Part shown: one piece after another, positions 41,615 to 54,662 of the stretch
Layout of the letters: each line of letters starts with the position of its first letter
Position numbering within the stretch: position 1 is the first letter of the stretch
Assembly: GCA_951799445.1 (NCBI GenBank)
Contig: OX637289.1
Location: 27,280,245 to 27,344,244, forward strand
DNA from: Pseudisothecium myosuroides
Taxonomy: Eukaryota > Streptophyta > Bryopsida > Hypnales > Lembophyllaceae
Direction of reading: 5' to 3'
DNA: 64,000 nt
Notes under the pieces: generated by a model
The model's database searches: none
What the model was told of the DNA's origin: nothing
What the model saw: the letters and a program-made list of their open reading frames with translations, nothing else
Position numbers and translations under genes: made by a program

Positions 41615-41763
41615 CAGGGAGACAGGGAGGCCTTACCCCCCGGGTATTTTTTTGGGGCCTATCACTATACCCCTCCAAACTTTCTGTTTTCAGAAAGTTT
41701 GGGGGGGTATAGTGACAGGCCCCAAAAAAATACCCGGGGGGTAAGGCCTCCCCGTTCTCCCTG
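41615..41763. mobile_element. 149-bp near-perfect hairpin MITE
   Basis: The left arm CAGGGAGACAGGGAGGCC...AACTTTCTG and the right arm are reverse complements with only a few mismatches around a TTTT centre at about 41,687-41,690. CAGGG termini suggest hAT, but the 8-bp flanks (GTTAAGCG and TCAAGTTG) do not match, so the class is unproven. The GC-rich ends contrast with the AT-rich surroundings. Confidence 0.7.
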
Positions 41764-42959
41764 TCAAGTTGTCCAATAGTCAAGAAATTTTGTATACAGT
41801 ATACGATTCTACACATTCATTTTTACACTTCCAACAGCCATTCGAAGCTCACAGGCGGGCTCACAAGAAGGATTGGACACCCGAGCTCATAGCAAGTGAA
41901 TCCAAGTAAGTACCTGAAGTGATTGCCGACAACTGTCGGTATTTGTCGATAGTCACAAGTTACCCGACGTGATCGAGCACCATTGATTTACAAACTTTGA
42001 CAACTAGCTTCTTCCCTTGCATGGTTTGAAAGATTACAACCCAATAGCTAGAAAATCCTACTAAACCCTTCAAGAACCGTTGCAAGCATTCAGCAAGCTC
42101 TTTGCGTTCTTGATCAGAGAGAAACTAGCTTTCCATAACTTCAGTAGCACAAAATTTCAAGAAGCAACGAGATTTCAGATGTGAGCACTGCATGCACGAC
42201 AGAGACAAAGCATCTTATGCTGGATTGGACCAGTTGAAAGAAAATCAACAAACTGAGTGTACCTAAGAATTCCAACGACATCGTGAAGAATAATAACGAG
42301 AACGGAGAGTTTTGCAATCTTACGCCATGAGAAAAATGTGTAAGGTTTCATCAAGCTGTAAAGGTTTTGTTGAGAAGAGGCTGGGATGTCATCCATTATA
42401 GTTACCTAAGAACAAATGAAGAAATGAGTGGATGAAAATGCGAGATTGTTTGCATATAATATATCCATCCATTACCTTAAATGAGTTTGTTTGTTTTGTT
42501 TATTTGTTTGTTATGTTGCATAAATCTCCTACACTATGGGTCCCCCAGTTGCGTTTTTGGTATTGTTTGAAAGCCCTTGGGAAGAAGGGATGCATGGGCT
42601 TGGTTTTGTGGCGTTTGGACGTAGGGTGCGAAAGTTATGGATTCTTGAGTTATCTTTGGTTTTTAAAAATTAGAAAATTATTGTGACTTTCATTTTGGCT
42701 ATGGCAACAGCACAAAGCACACTAGTACGGAGTGATAGATACAAATGAGATTATTTTTGGCTACATTTGAACTCATATTCTAACATGTTGTCAAATTGTG
42801 AAAGTTGTTGGAGAGACAAATTTTAAACTAAAAATGTTGAAACACGTGATTTTAGCTTTGAAAAGCAATAGAAAATATATGCTTTTCAAGGTTAGGCATT
42901 GATCTTGCTATCAATGGGGATTTTTCCTTAAAAAATTTAGAAGGATATAATTGATCAAA
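41764..42959. other. Intergenic stretch, nothing firm
   Basis: A 73-codon minus-strand frame at 42,175-42,396 is preceded by a splice-acceptor-like CAG and could be an exon, but nothing supports it further. No repeats recognised. Confidence 0.3.
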
Positions 42960-43815
42960 TTAATCCCTAAAGGACCAAGGAGCCCACTTTGGATTTTTTG
43001 AGAACTTAGGAAGGCTCTATTGACTTCATAATTTGGGAGTTTTGCATGAAATATTTAGGATGGATGTTTTCCATCATAATCTATGTGTGAAGCTTTGCTT
43101 TACATCATTCCCATGAATATTACAAAAGTTAGAATGGTTTCTTTGATTTCAATGTCAAATCAGACAGCAAAAAATATATTCTAAAAATATAAATTATTTT
43201 TCAGAGATTGTATAGATTGATAACCATTTATAAAAAATGGATCATTCAATTCCAAATAATGGGGTAAAATTTATGAAGAATTTTATTTTGTAGGCAATGA
43301 AGGTAGAAAGTACATACAAAGTCGTCTTTTGCTCTCAATTTAAATAAAAATTAAATAAAAATAAAAATGTAAAATATTGCTTTTTTACTAGAAGATTTTC
43401 ACCATTGCTATTAACAATTATCAATTTCTTGTAAAAGTTATTAGCATATAAGATTTTTTTTTCATTCAATACTACCTTTCACTTTACAATTTTTTTACAA
43501 TGAATATAAAAGTGTTTTTGGTTTAAAAAATTTCCCATGTTCCCAACATATTGACAAAATGCACAAGTTATAGGACATACAATTTTTTTTCCTAAAAATG
43601 TCGAAAGACAAAACTTCACCTTCAAAAAGCCTACATTTTGAACTTTAGGCACGTTGAACTTGTAATCAGTGGAGATATTTGCTCTAAAATTTTAAGACAA
43701 TGTGTTTCAACAAGTGAACTAAAAGATCCTGTGGTTGAATTTTTTAAATAATTATTGTTCAAGACTTTAATCTTGCTTTGGGGATAAGTATTTTAAAGTG
43801 GTTTTGGGCCTTTAA
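42960..43815. mobile_element. Probable TTAA element
   Basis: It begins TTAATCCCTAAAGGACCAAGG, a strong match to the family terminus. TTTTGGGCCTTTAA at 43,802-43,815 may be the other end. The body is AT-rich and does not obviously match families A or B. Confidence 0.4.
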
Positions 43816-44188
43816 CCCGGTAAAGATTGGCCATAGAATTCTAGCATCACTATCCATTATTCTATTTGTTGCCATTTTCCAACTACATATGAATGAAAAA
43901 ATTTATATTTATTTTTCAAAGAAGAAATCATATGTCTGCTACAAACTATAAAATTTTCAGCCTTTTTTGGAGAATATTGAAATTATTGCAAACTTCTTAA
44001 GAAAAAAACGAAGAAAATTCATATCAAATAAAAAATATAATAAAAAAATCTAAAATTTTAACTATATATGTATAATGTAGTGTATAACATTATGATATAA
44101 ACCAAAATTACCGTGTCATTCTATCATTAAAAAGTCAACAAACTATAGTTATAGGCCTAAAGTTCATATTGCTATAAAATATAGAAAT

Positions 44189-44846
44189 TTAACCTCTAAA
44201 TGCCCGAGGCACCAAATTTTGGTGTCGACAAAGCTTTGAAGTTAAATAAAACCTAACCAAATTTCTATTTTTAGTAATTTATGTTTTTGAAAAATTCTTT
44301 TTCAAGTCTTATTTTAGCATCAAAAGTCCGATTTTGAAAATAATGGATTATGATTTTTCTATTCAAGATTTTGTGCAAGGGTATCCATTGCAATCTTGAC
44401 TTTCTGTAGTATTGAGGGCTCTTGGAAATGAGCCTCAAATACACTAGATCTTGGAGGAAAAATCACATTAGAAATTAATTTAAAAAAAATGTAGAGTAGA
44501 TTTTGAGAAGCCGTAAATTGATTGGATTTATGCATGTTAGTTCCTTCAACCTCGTATTTTTTTGTTGACCAACTTTTTAGATTTGGCATGTGAAAATAGG
44601 ATTGAAAGACTTCAAGTCACTTTCGCAGTTTTAACACCCTCATGTTCAAACATTATAATCTTTCAATTCATAAGTGATATTTGTTGTGTTTTCTTTTCCT
44701 ATGTGACCTCTAACATGTCTAGAGTTTGAATTTGTACGGTTACAATTCTAAAAAAATTGATTACAACTTATCAACATGTTGGCTTTTTGTTCAATTTAGA
44801 GCAAATTCCTAAAAGTTCAAAAAAGGCCTTGGGCATTTAGGGGTGA
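44189..44846 (+). mobile_element. TTAA family C element
   Basis: TTAACCTCTAAATGCCCGAGGC at the left and GGCATTTAGGGGTGAA at the right (TTAA decayed to TGAA). The body resembles the reverse complement of about 52,426-53,074 (GGTGTCGAC, CTTTCTGTAGTATTGAGG, TTCAATTCATAAGTGAT). Confidence 0.6.
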
Positions 44847-45195
44847 AGATTTTTCAAATTTTCATATACAAGTAGAAAGTGAAGTGGATAAGCTTCATTT
44901 CATTAGTTGGATTCAAATTCAAAAAATACCACTTTTATGACTAAAATTCACATCAAGAATAAATAGCAAGAAATATATAGCCCAAGTGCACTACAAGGGA
45001 GAACCGTGGATTAAGCATCTCCTTCTTTAGAAAATCAATAAGATCCTAATGCAAGACTTTGCAGTACTATTCACTAAAAATGTACTCAAGTACCTTCCAA
45101 GTAAATAAATTGGATGAAAAATCATTTCTTTCCATCCTCCAATCTCAATTGTAGTCATCCATTGGACATTTAGTGTCTACTGTAGCAGTATGGGG

Positions 45196-46138
45196 TTAAC
45201 CCCTAAAGGACCGGCATGCGTTTTTTGGCCGTATAGAAATTTTGGGCAGGTCCGTGTGACTAGAGATTTTCATATTTTAAGCTGAAATTTTAATAGAAGG
45301 TGGGCGCGAGGAATATCTTTCATATGCACTAAATTTCAGCACATTTGGAAATAGGAGTCAAAAGTTATGGCCAAATATGTTACTTTTTTTCGTGACTGGG
45401 CAGTCCGGGCAGCAGGAAAAATTTGGCAAAATTTTGATTTTTTTTTTTTATATATTTTTTTTCTTGTAGATTATATTTTTGTCTATCTAAAAAGCTTTGA
45501 TTCATTTCATTTGGATTTGTTATGAAATAGTTATGGACATTCTTGTTTTTCGGGTAGTTAGAGCATCTTCTTGAAAAAAATAACTTGTAGTATGCATTTC
45601 TAAATGCTATTTTTGCAATTTAAAAAAAAAAAAAAATTCTCATGGTTTAGTTTACTTGCTAGAACAATCTCACCATTGGGATTAGTGTATTTTAATTCCA
45701 TCTAAAATATATTAATGTTTTAGATTTTCCTTCTATCTCGTACCTACTTCTACTTAATAAATTTTTTAGGAATGATAATTAAGTTTTTTTGAATACTTTT
45801 TTTTTCCCTAGACTCTCAACTCAATTCTCCACTATAAAGATTTGAAGCACAAAACTTTGTAGTGCAAAAATTTTAAGTGAAAAATGTTTAAAGTCAAAAA
45901 ATCTAGTCCCGCAATGTGCTGAAATACTTGTTTTTTCCACTTTAAACGCAGATATCTTGCAATCTGAGCGGTCAAAAATTCTGAAATTTTTTCCACACAT
46001 TCTCATACTAGTTAGGTGTAAGATCCTACGGTTAGATGTGGAAAAAAAACATTTTTCATTTTTTTTACTCCTTGCTATAGAAATGGCAATTTTGATGGTT
46101 TTTTGGCAGAAAAAAAGGCTTGGGCCTTTAGGGGTTAA
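45196..46138 (-). mobile_element. TTAA family A element, minus orientation, 943 bp
   Basis: Perfect TTAA at both ends with TIR CCCCTAAAGGACC / GGGCCTTTAGGGG. The body is the reverse of 6,962-7,898: TTGGGCAGGTCCGTGTGACT, CCCACCATTGGGAT-type and CTCGTACCTACTTCTACTTAA phrases. A well-preserved copy outside the giant transposon, showing that the family is genome-wide. Confidence 0.8.
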
Positions 46139-48699
46139 ACATGATGTTCCTTTGGGGATTAATTGAATAATCCTACAATGCTTTAAAACATTACAAGGAT
46201 CCCTTTTGCTTCCACATGAAGTGGAAGCCTCCCAACAAAATACCTTGCCAACTAGCCAATGGCTCTCTTGCAACTTTCCACTCATTCAATGGAACTAGCA
46301 TTGCGACTTCCAAGCCATCCAATCATTCTCTACAAATTATGACTAAATTTTTTCCCAAGCATCTACAAAAGCATTATGCCTTCTTGAAGGGATAATGCTT
46401 CACGCTGGTTAACAATGTTATGTTTGGAATTAAAATCAATCAACTCCACATATTGCTACACCAATTTACCATGGTCATCCTACCCTATTTTAAATTAGTG
46501 TAGGTCAAAAGAATACTCTATAGGTGTAATTTCCACAAAACTATAATTTTGTCGAGACACTACTTCTGTAGGTGACACTAATAGGGCAAATCAGTTCATG
46601 ATGTCCGGACAGAGAATAAAGTCTCTCAGATACGCTGTACGGCGAAATAGAACAAAAGACGGATAGTACGGCGCCAGAGAGGGGACAGTCTAGCTGCTGC
46701 AACTTGCCTCTGCCATGGAATTTCCGATTTTCAAAACAGAAAAATGTTTAAAAGCCCCCACATATCCAACCAGCTTGTCAAAGCACAATCATCCTCTCAA
46801 ACAAGCTCCACAGCAAGGAAATGGCATGAACATCAATCCAACTGAATACGATACAATCCATCCATGAATGGACCTCCCATAATCACTACACCTTCAATAC
46901 ACTGCAATCAGGAAGCATTTTCTCCTTTCTATTGAACATAATGAATGATGCATCTCGCCTCTACCAGTTTTCCAACGACGTACACTTCTTAAATTAATCA
47001 GGCAGGAGTCAATCCTGCCAATGATAAAAGCCGAAAGGGATTGAACACTGTGCCCACGCCACGGCAGTATATTTGTTACTAAAGCATACAGAATCCACCA
47101 GTGCCACTCGCACAAAACTCTTGAAAAGCTCAGGTAAACCAGTAGGGACGGCAGGCAGACTAAGTGCGCCCGGCATATTTGGACTCGTGGCTAAATGGTC
47201 GGTGGCTTTCCTGCAATATAACATACTCAGTTTGTTTTAGTTGAAAATCGTCAGTTACTTGGCACAACTCCTCAATTGTGACCCCTTCCATGGACCCTCA
47301 GAGCTCTCAAGAAGACCCAAGATGGACCCATTCTCATATAACTGAATCCAACCGGCATTAACCAGTGATACCTGCCAGCGATACCCTGCCCACTTCAAAT
47401 CATCATTACTAACTCAATTTTGATAATTAGAACAAATTACAGTACCTGTACGGTAGATGATATTGATTTTATTCTTCAGTCTGCCCAATTTGTCAAAAGC
47501 AAAAAGAGAAAAGGAAAATGACAACAAATAGAAATGAAACTCTTGTAAACCATTCAAATCCTTCCTGGCTGCCCGCATTTACGAAGAGCCATTTATACAT
47601 AGGAGTACCCTTAGTCCTTTGTATAAGAGCCAGTTATACATACATCGATTAGAGTTTGTACGATCTACAGAAATCCACTACAGCTCATGACTCATAATCA
47701 GTCATATTTCTCTATTCCAATCAGGAACCTCTCACTCTTTACAATTCACTAACATTCGATTTACTAAAAGAGAAGAAAGATGTACCTTGGCATCGTCGGA
47801 GATGTAACGTCCGCTATTCTTGTTCTATCCATGACATGCCGACGTAAAATGAAAATAAACCAGCTCCAACACAACAACCCCACTCCCCAATCTTACGCCA
47901 CGGGTGGCTCTATTTCTCGTATGAAAAGAAGGACAAACTCTAACCGGCAAAAGACTGAAGCATCAAAACTGTCTACAATACAACTGAGCGCCACCAAGTA
48001 CTTTCACCGTCATCGTGTACACTCTCCGACTACTCCACCTTCATCGAATCCAGCTGTACATCAGAGGTGTGTCGAGACATGCTTGCCCTCACATAAGACT
48101 CCAAAGATAGAGTTCAATGGCACAACCGCAAATAGTACATAGTGATGATACCGCCCAAAACTTCCTTTACAATCTAAAAGAAACTCGAAAGGATTAAAAA
48201 ATGTTCTATTCCCGAAAGGACGAGGAAAACCCAGGAAAAACGAAAACTAAAAAAAAAAACTACCTCACAAGATGACCTCTCGGTCATGAATCTATGTTCA
48301 AAACTGAAGCTCGGGCACAGCTCGACTTCCAGAAGCCCGTCCATCCACCTCGGCCACAGACACCATATCCGTTACCTCTTGCGACCACTCATTACCTACT
48401 TTACTGATCCGCAGCCACTTCCTGTCCATGTCGGACACTCCACACCACACCCGTAGTATCATTGGTGATGATTTTCTACCACCCAAACCAACCAACCCGC
48501 TCAATTGTCTCACTCCCTCAAAAGAGCGACCATTCCATCGGAACCATATCAGGGTCAGGATTCACAAATCCGAACGACTGCTCAGCCGCTCAGATCACCA
48601 CTCAGCAACACAAGCCACACTCTATAATCTATACCTCTCACAAACGCCCTGCGCATTTTCACCCTCTCTTATTCGCTGCATCCATTGTGTCCCCACTAG
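46139..48699. other. Downstream region of the trihelix gene (probable 3' UTR and flank)
   Basis: No domain is recognisable. The part nearest 48,699 down to about 48,100 is likely the 3' UTR. A minus frame at 47,009-47,224 is open but unsupported and could be an untranslated exon. The rest shows no repeat that I recognise. Confidence 0.35.
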
Positions 48700-51210
48700 T
48701 TACTGCTGCTGGATGACGAGGGCCATGCTGTTCTTCTTCTCTTTTGCAGCCTCAATGGCTTGCTTGATCCTTTCCGCAGGTCCCAGCTTGATGTGCAGCC
48801 TGTGTTTGCTCCGTAACTGCTCAAGCAATGCTGTGATGTCTCGAGAGTTTATCAATGTGTACTCGTCCATGTCTTCCTGCAGCATCGCATCGATGATGAT
48901 CGGAGGAACACTGTAACCCTCGAACAGAGCCATCAGGGCCGGGGCATTCACGTGTTCCCGTTCCATGTCTTCCAGCGCTCTCTTCCTTTTCCTGCGTCCC
49001 TGTATCGGCGAAATCTTAGGGACTGTTTCTGACGTTTGATCACCTCCGCCTCCCGGACCCTCCAAGTAGTAAATCCTGTCTCCTTCCTCCCCTGACGACC
49101 GAATACTAAGAGGAGTGATACCGTTCTCTAAGGCTAACGGCGAGTCCTCCCCTCCCAACCCACCCCCGCTCCGCATATGCCTCGGGTTTGATCCAATCAA
49201 TTCATCCATCATGTCGTAGAATATCCACTTTGATGTTCCGCTGCCTGACACTTTTTTTTTCTCCCTCTCAACTTTGTACCGTTTCTTCAGATTGTCAACC
49301 TGAGTTTCCCGAATTTGGTTAGCGAGAACGAGAATTCAGAAATCATGTATTCTTCATACACTGTCCACATAGAAATAAGATCTAATAACTAAAGCATGAA
49401 TAAACACATGAAGAGAATGCAAAAACTAGACCTACCTTAATGCGGCACTGTTCTTGAGTCTTTGGTATGCCATCCACTAGATTGCCCTGCTCCATGTACA
49501 AAGTCAGTACAAGTCAGTATCTGCAAGAATTTCAGCATCGATCCTAAAGTCTAAAGAAAGGCCATTCAAATCAGCCATACTGACAAATTTTGATCTTGAT
49601 TAAGGCTAAAACTCTACAGAAATTCACGTGGTAATATTAAAATCAAGCATCACATCACAGAACCAAAGACATGTTCTGTGAAAAAAAAATCTTGGAAATT
49701 AATCTTCGAATATGGTATTCAATGACAGGAACCCCAAAACTGAGAATCTACCATGCTAAGGAAAGGCGTTTCTACAAAAAGTATGGCGTTTCTACAAAAA
49801 AGAACGCATTCTGCCTCGCCATGTTAAAGAATGATAAGTTTAAGCAAATTATCTAAATTTCGAAGCCTAGAAATAAGTGTAATACACCTGTTTCTCTTTT
49901 ATATACTACGAAAACAATATTCAACCCTAGGGATGGCACTGCAACCAATCATAACCATGCCACAACAGTGCAGCCAAGAAGTAATACGCTGTTCCAAAAC
50001 CGATACTCTCAAGGAAAATCTGAAATGGACGCAATTTAAACAGACGTTAACCGATATTTCTATATGTATAATTAGCTGAACACTCCATTACTGAGTCGAG
50101 GAATTCAAGGCTGTGACTATCAAGTTCGTTCGAACCACTCATTTTTTGGATCATGCCACAACACAAACTAAATCTCCTCACTTGTCTCCCACTACTTCGC
50201 GATTGTATCGTGGAATTTCAAAAGTGCAAGAATAAAAACAAATCCCAAAAAGCCTCTCAAACTCTCCTTCAACAGATTCTGCACGCACTAAAATTAAAGA
50301 GCCAGAACTATAGAACTGATCAATTGTACCCCAGACCTAAACCAGACTCGCACTTTCTTTATGCCACCCTCCGTTTCTCCACATCACCCACTCCCCCTAT
50401 CCGCGTTTCCTCACATTCCCTACATCGAATCTTTTCAATTCATCTCATCTCTTTCTTCCTTTTCTTCACCAACCCTAACTCCATCGCCAAGACCAAAAAG
50501 TCCGGGTAAAAAGCATAAGACTGAAACAGGACAATCAGAAACATGACCAAATCAAAACTACCACGGCAATCACGACACAAATCGACCGTGCGCCTTACCG
50601 TCAAGGAGCCTCGGCTGTTCACCCGGGCCGCAATGTCGGCCCATATCTTGCTCGTGAAATTCCCGCGATCCAGCGCGCGGTACTTCTCCCCGAACGCCTG
50701 CAGCAGCACCGTGGTGGCGTTCTCGCTCCACTCAATCGCGGGGTCGCGCGACGAACGCCCGCGCAGCTTCCCGACCTGCGGACTGTTGGCCGTGCCCACG
50801 TCGCCCTCGCTCATCTGGCGCTCGCGCGGCTCCATCTTCTGCTCCACGCCCAGCATGGCGGCGCCCAGTCCGCCGAGCTTGCCGTCCATGTCATCGACTC
50901 CCACCCCGGCATGGCCGCCGTGCTTGCCGTTGCCCATGTCCACCGCATGGTACTGCGCATGCCCATTGCCGAGGGTTTGGTCGTCGTGGTCGCCCAGCGG
51001 CTTCTCCCCGTACAGAATGCGCTCCCCGCCCTGCTCGTCCAGCATCCTCAGCCCGCCCACGGGCGCCATATCCATGCGCCCGACCACCACATGGTGCTCC
51101 TCGCAGTGCCCCAGCGCATGCTGCTCCAGCCCGTGCTGCCCGGCGCCACCATCGCCTACTACCCCCTGCGCATGCTGTTGTTGCTGCTGCGGATGCTGCA
51201 GCTGCATCAT
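48700..51210 (-). CDS. Trihelix (GT-type) transcription factor with SAM-like C-terminus, 3 exons
   Basis: Exons on the minus strand are 51,210-50,599, 49,486-49,436 and 49,299-48,700, joined at GTAAGG, GTAGGT and CAG sites in phase 0, giving 420 aa. The N-terminus is Q/H/G-rich (low complexity). Residues about 160-245, spread over all three exons, form the trihelix Myb/SANT-like domain: WSENATTVLLQAFGEKY, IWADIAARVNSRG, then QCRIKVDNLKKRYKVEREK. The C-terminus (about 345-415) ends with LHIKLGPAERIKQAIEAAKEK, which resembles the last helix of a SAM domain. This should be a nuclear DNA-binding regulator. The frame stays open upstream to 51,519, but the pyrimidine-rich DNA there looks like 5' UTR, so I chose the ATG at 51,210. 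The high-GC first exon and clean frame set it apart from the transposons. Confidence 0.85.
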
Positions 51211-51975
51211 CTCGTCGCGCGCGTAACTTAGTCCGTCGTGGTAGCCTAATCCCTGATGAGGGCGGGCGGGCGGGGCGGGGCGGGCTGCCTGGCTTCCTTC
51301 CTTGCCTCGCCTTGCCTTGGCCTTCAGTCGTTCAGTTCCCTTTCCTTTCCGTTCCTTCCTTCCCTGCCTTGTGACACCACTTCTGTCGTAGTTGGGCGCC
51401 TTCTGTTCAACAGTGATGAAGCAGGCGCTCGCCCCCGCGCAAACTTGGATGGATGCGGATGCGCCTGCTGCTGCCAACGTCGTCGTCGTCGTCGTCGGGG
51501 TCGTCTCGCACCTTCTCACAGAAGAGCAGCCAACTAAGTTACGGATAACTGTTTCTCATCGCCCTCTGTCTCTGGTTTCTAGCACTCTCGTCCACTCCCT
51601 GCCAAGGTTGCCTGGGGTCTACCCGGCCCTGCCCTGGGCCTTACCCGGCGCTGCCCTGACTGGGTTGTTCTGTCTCCGGTTCTTCAGTTGCTTTTGCTTT
51701 TTGAGACGGGCCTTTTGCTTTGGCTGGGCAAGCGCAAATATGCCAGGTGGTAGTTGGTGCTTTTTTGGCGTGCGGATCTGGCCCTTCTCACTGGGCGGAA
51801 TCGCTGCCTTGATTCGCAGGGGGGATGAGAAAACGGGGCTCGTGCTCCGTCATACAAACTTTTTCTACGTCGTTTTTGGTACTTTTTCCTTTTTTTCGGG
51901 GGGCGGGGGGGGCCTACTTTAACTCCTCAATGTCCAATTCAAGGCCTTTTTGTTTTTGTGAGCCCCTTTCAAAAC
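51211..51975. other. 5' UTR and promoter region of the trihelix gene
   Basis: CT-rich runs (CCTTCCTTGCCTCGCC) and a GTCGTCGTCGTC microsatellite at about 51,480 are typical of a plant leader. No clear TATA box was found. Confidence 0.45.
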
Positions 51976-52204
51976 TTAACCTTTAAAGGACCAAGGGGTG
52001 ACCCTGGAAATCATCCTTTTGCATTACCGTGTGAATCATTGGCTTAATAAATTGCAAAGCGCTCATTGAAAGTCAAGCTACTATAGAAGATCTTCACTTT
52101 TCACAACAAATTACACGGATGAATAGTTGCATTTCTATCCTACATAGTTTGATTCCCTCTCATCCATCGGCCATATAATGGTTGAGTCGACGTTTAAGGG
52201 TTAG
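51976..52204. mobile_element. Short TTAA element, about 229 bp
   Basis: TTAACCTTTAAAGGACCAAGGGG at the left and GTTTAAGGGTTAG at the right are inverted and resemble the TTAA-family termini. The interior is too short to assign to a family. Confidence 0.45.
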
Positions 52205-52425
52205 TATTCCGTAAAACATTAGTTGTTTTGGGGGGTCATTGGAGGGCCGTTTCAAGCCCGTTTCTCACGTTGTGAACCAACCACTGCTCGCCAGAATATA
52301 TAATAATAATAAATATTTAAAAATTATTTAAATATTTTTTAAATATTCAAAAAAATATTTTGAATATAATTAAATATTATTATTTGACATAGCAATCATT
52401 TTGCCACGTCAGACTACTGCTTTGG

Positions 52426-53074
52426 TGAAGTTCCTACAGTCCAAGAACTAAGGGGGACCTCACAATCCTTTACAACTTTGAAATCTCATTTTATAAAACC
52501 AAAACTTTGATGAGTTTTATCAATTTTTTAAAAGTTATAACCATATCATTTTAAACTAGACATGTTATTGATCGGATAGGAAAAGAAAACATAACAATCA
52601 TCACTTATGAATTCAAAGATTATAATGTTTGATTCAAAAGATGTTGAAACTATAAAAGTGATTTGAAGTCTTTTAATCCACATTTTACATGTCAAATCTA
52701 AATTTGAGGTCATGAATAAAACAAAAACATACATAACCATAATTGATTTAGAGCTTCTGAAAATCTGCTCTACAATTTTTTGAGATGAATTTTCAATGTG
52801 ATTTTTCTTTCAAGATCCAATGTATTTTAGGCTCATGGAGATGAGTCTCTTGTACTAGAAAATCAAAAATTTGCGATGGACACCCTTGCACAATATCTTC
52901 AATAGAAATATTATGATTTTTTTTTTTCGAAATTAGATTTTTATGCTTAAAATATACTTTAAATGCTATTCAACTTAAAAAAGAAGTACCAAAAATAATA
53001 CTTTGGTAAGATTTTTTATAGCTTTAAGGTTTAGTCGACACCAAAATATAATACTTTTGGCATTTAGTAGTTAA
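52426..53074 (-). mobile_element. TTAA family C element, minus orientation
   Basis: The right end reads TTTGGCATTTAGTAGTTAA (53,056-53,074) and the body is the reverse of 44,189-44,846 (AATTCAAAGATTATAATGTTTGA, GTCGACACC). The left end is decayed. Confidence 0.5.
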
Positions 53075-53189
53075 CTTTCAATGACTTCTTTGTTTGAACT
53101 TGAGTGAAAGAGAGTTTGTAGCTTTTTGTTTGAACTCTAATGCCCAATTCATTGAGAAAAGCTCTTAGGATAAAATTTAACTTTTAACT

Positions 53190-54120
53190 TTAACCCCTAA
53201 AGTACCAAAGTCCCCTCGGGGGACACTTCAGATTTCGGGCAGGTCCGTGTGGCCTCAAATTTTGATCTGATTTTTTGAAACTTTTTTTGAAGATAGGGAA
53301 TCACATTAGCTCTCTAAAAATATAATTTTTTTTTCAATTGGTGCCTGGGAGCAAAAGTTATGCCATCTTAAAGCAAAAAAGCAGTTCGGCGGGCAGAAAA
53401 AAAAAAAAAAAAAAAAAAGTTTTTTATTTTTTTTATTTTTTTTCCTCAAAGATCATGTTTTTGTCTACATCTGAAGCTTTGATTCATTCTATTTGGACTA
53501 ATAATGAAAAAGTTATGGACAATCTTGTTTTTCGGTCAATTTAAACATCTTCAAAAAAACTAACTTATAGAATTCATTTTTGAATGCAATTTTCAAATTT
53601 TTTCAAATTTTTTTTTTTGACGAGGTGAAATTTGTTTGCAAGAACAATCCCACCATTGGGATTATGTTGTTTTAATTCCACCTAAGAGCTATTAACAATT
53701 TAGTATTTCGTTCAATTTTGGACCTACTTCTATTTAACAAATTTTTTATATGTGAAAACCAAGGTTTGACATTCTGAAATTTTTTTCCCCGACTCTCAAC
53801 TCAAATGTTCAAGATAAAAAAATTACAACTTTTTGTTGTGTAGTGCAAAAAAAATCCACAAATGGCCGTCAAAGTCATCTGAAATTGCTGGAAACAGTTC
53901 AAAAAAACTTTTTTTTCCAACTTTGAATGCTAATATCTTCCAATCAGAACGGTCAAATGTCTTGAAATTTTTACCACATAATCTGAGACAAGTGAAGTAC
54001 AAGATCCTATGGCTAGATTCTTAAAAAAAAGTTTTTTTGGATTTAGGGAGTGATCGCAGCAGAAATGGCAGTTTTCAGTGGTTCCAAAGCCAAAAAATGC
54101 CTTGGTATTTTAGGGGTTAA
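53190..54120 (-). mobile_element. TTAA family A element, minus orientation, 931 bp
   Basis: TTAA at both ends, TIR CCCCTAAAGTACCAAAG / TGCCTTGGTATTTTAGGGG. The body is the reverse of family A, with GGGCAGGTCCGTGTGGC near the left and GAACGGTCAAATGTC near the right. It contains an 18-A run at about 53,399-53,418. Confidence 0.75.
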
Positions 54121-54662
54121 AATTAAAATTTCAAAGCATGCTAGATTCATAAGGGATTCATACTAAATTGACTTACGTTTGGATTCATCTGCTTGAAATT
54201 GAATAGATCAATACAATCAAAAGCGTTCTATATTTGGCTAATATTAACCCCTTTAGGAACAAACTATGCTTGGTGTGTACGGAAAAACAAGGTCTTTAGT
54301 TATTGAAGGTACTACTATACCTTCAAAAGCAAGAAGGAAGCTCCAACCATTTGATAGTTGCTGTAAATGAAAAGTCTACTGATATGAGGTTCTATGATTG
54401 ATTCTGAATAGAAAATACAAGTAACATTGACATTAGTGACTTTTGTCCAAGTTGTTAGTACATACAAATGTAAATGCCAATCTTTGACCTTAAATAAGTT
54501 CTAGGGATGTTATCCAACAATGCCTCATCATTCCGCCTTAAATACAAGGGGCTTGTCCTATAGTGTTTGATCCATCTTCCTTTACAAATCGGCATCGCTT
54601 CAGCATTGATGATCATTGATTCTCACGTCCTTTCATATAACATTGTTAATGTTCATTTCTTC
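54121..54662. other. Short intergenic stretch
   Basis: TTAACCCCTTTAGGAAC at 54,244-54,260 looks like a lone TTAA-family terminus. Nothing else recognised. Confidence 0.35.

Noticed and set aside
42175..42396. 73-codon minus-strand ORF as a gene
   Set aside because: Hydrophobic and short, with no partner exon, promoter or recognised motif.
50543..51231. Plus-strand frames of 227 and 106 codons across the trihelix first exon
   Set aside because: Antisense shadows of a high-GC exon; the minus strand has the trihelix domain and matching splice sites.
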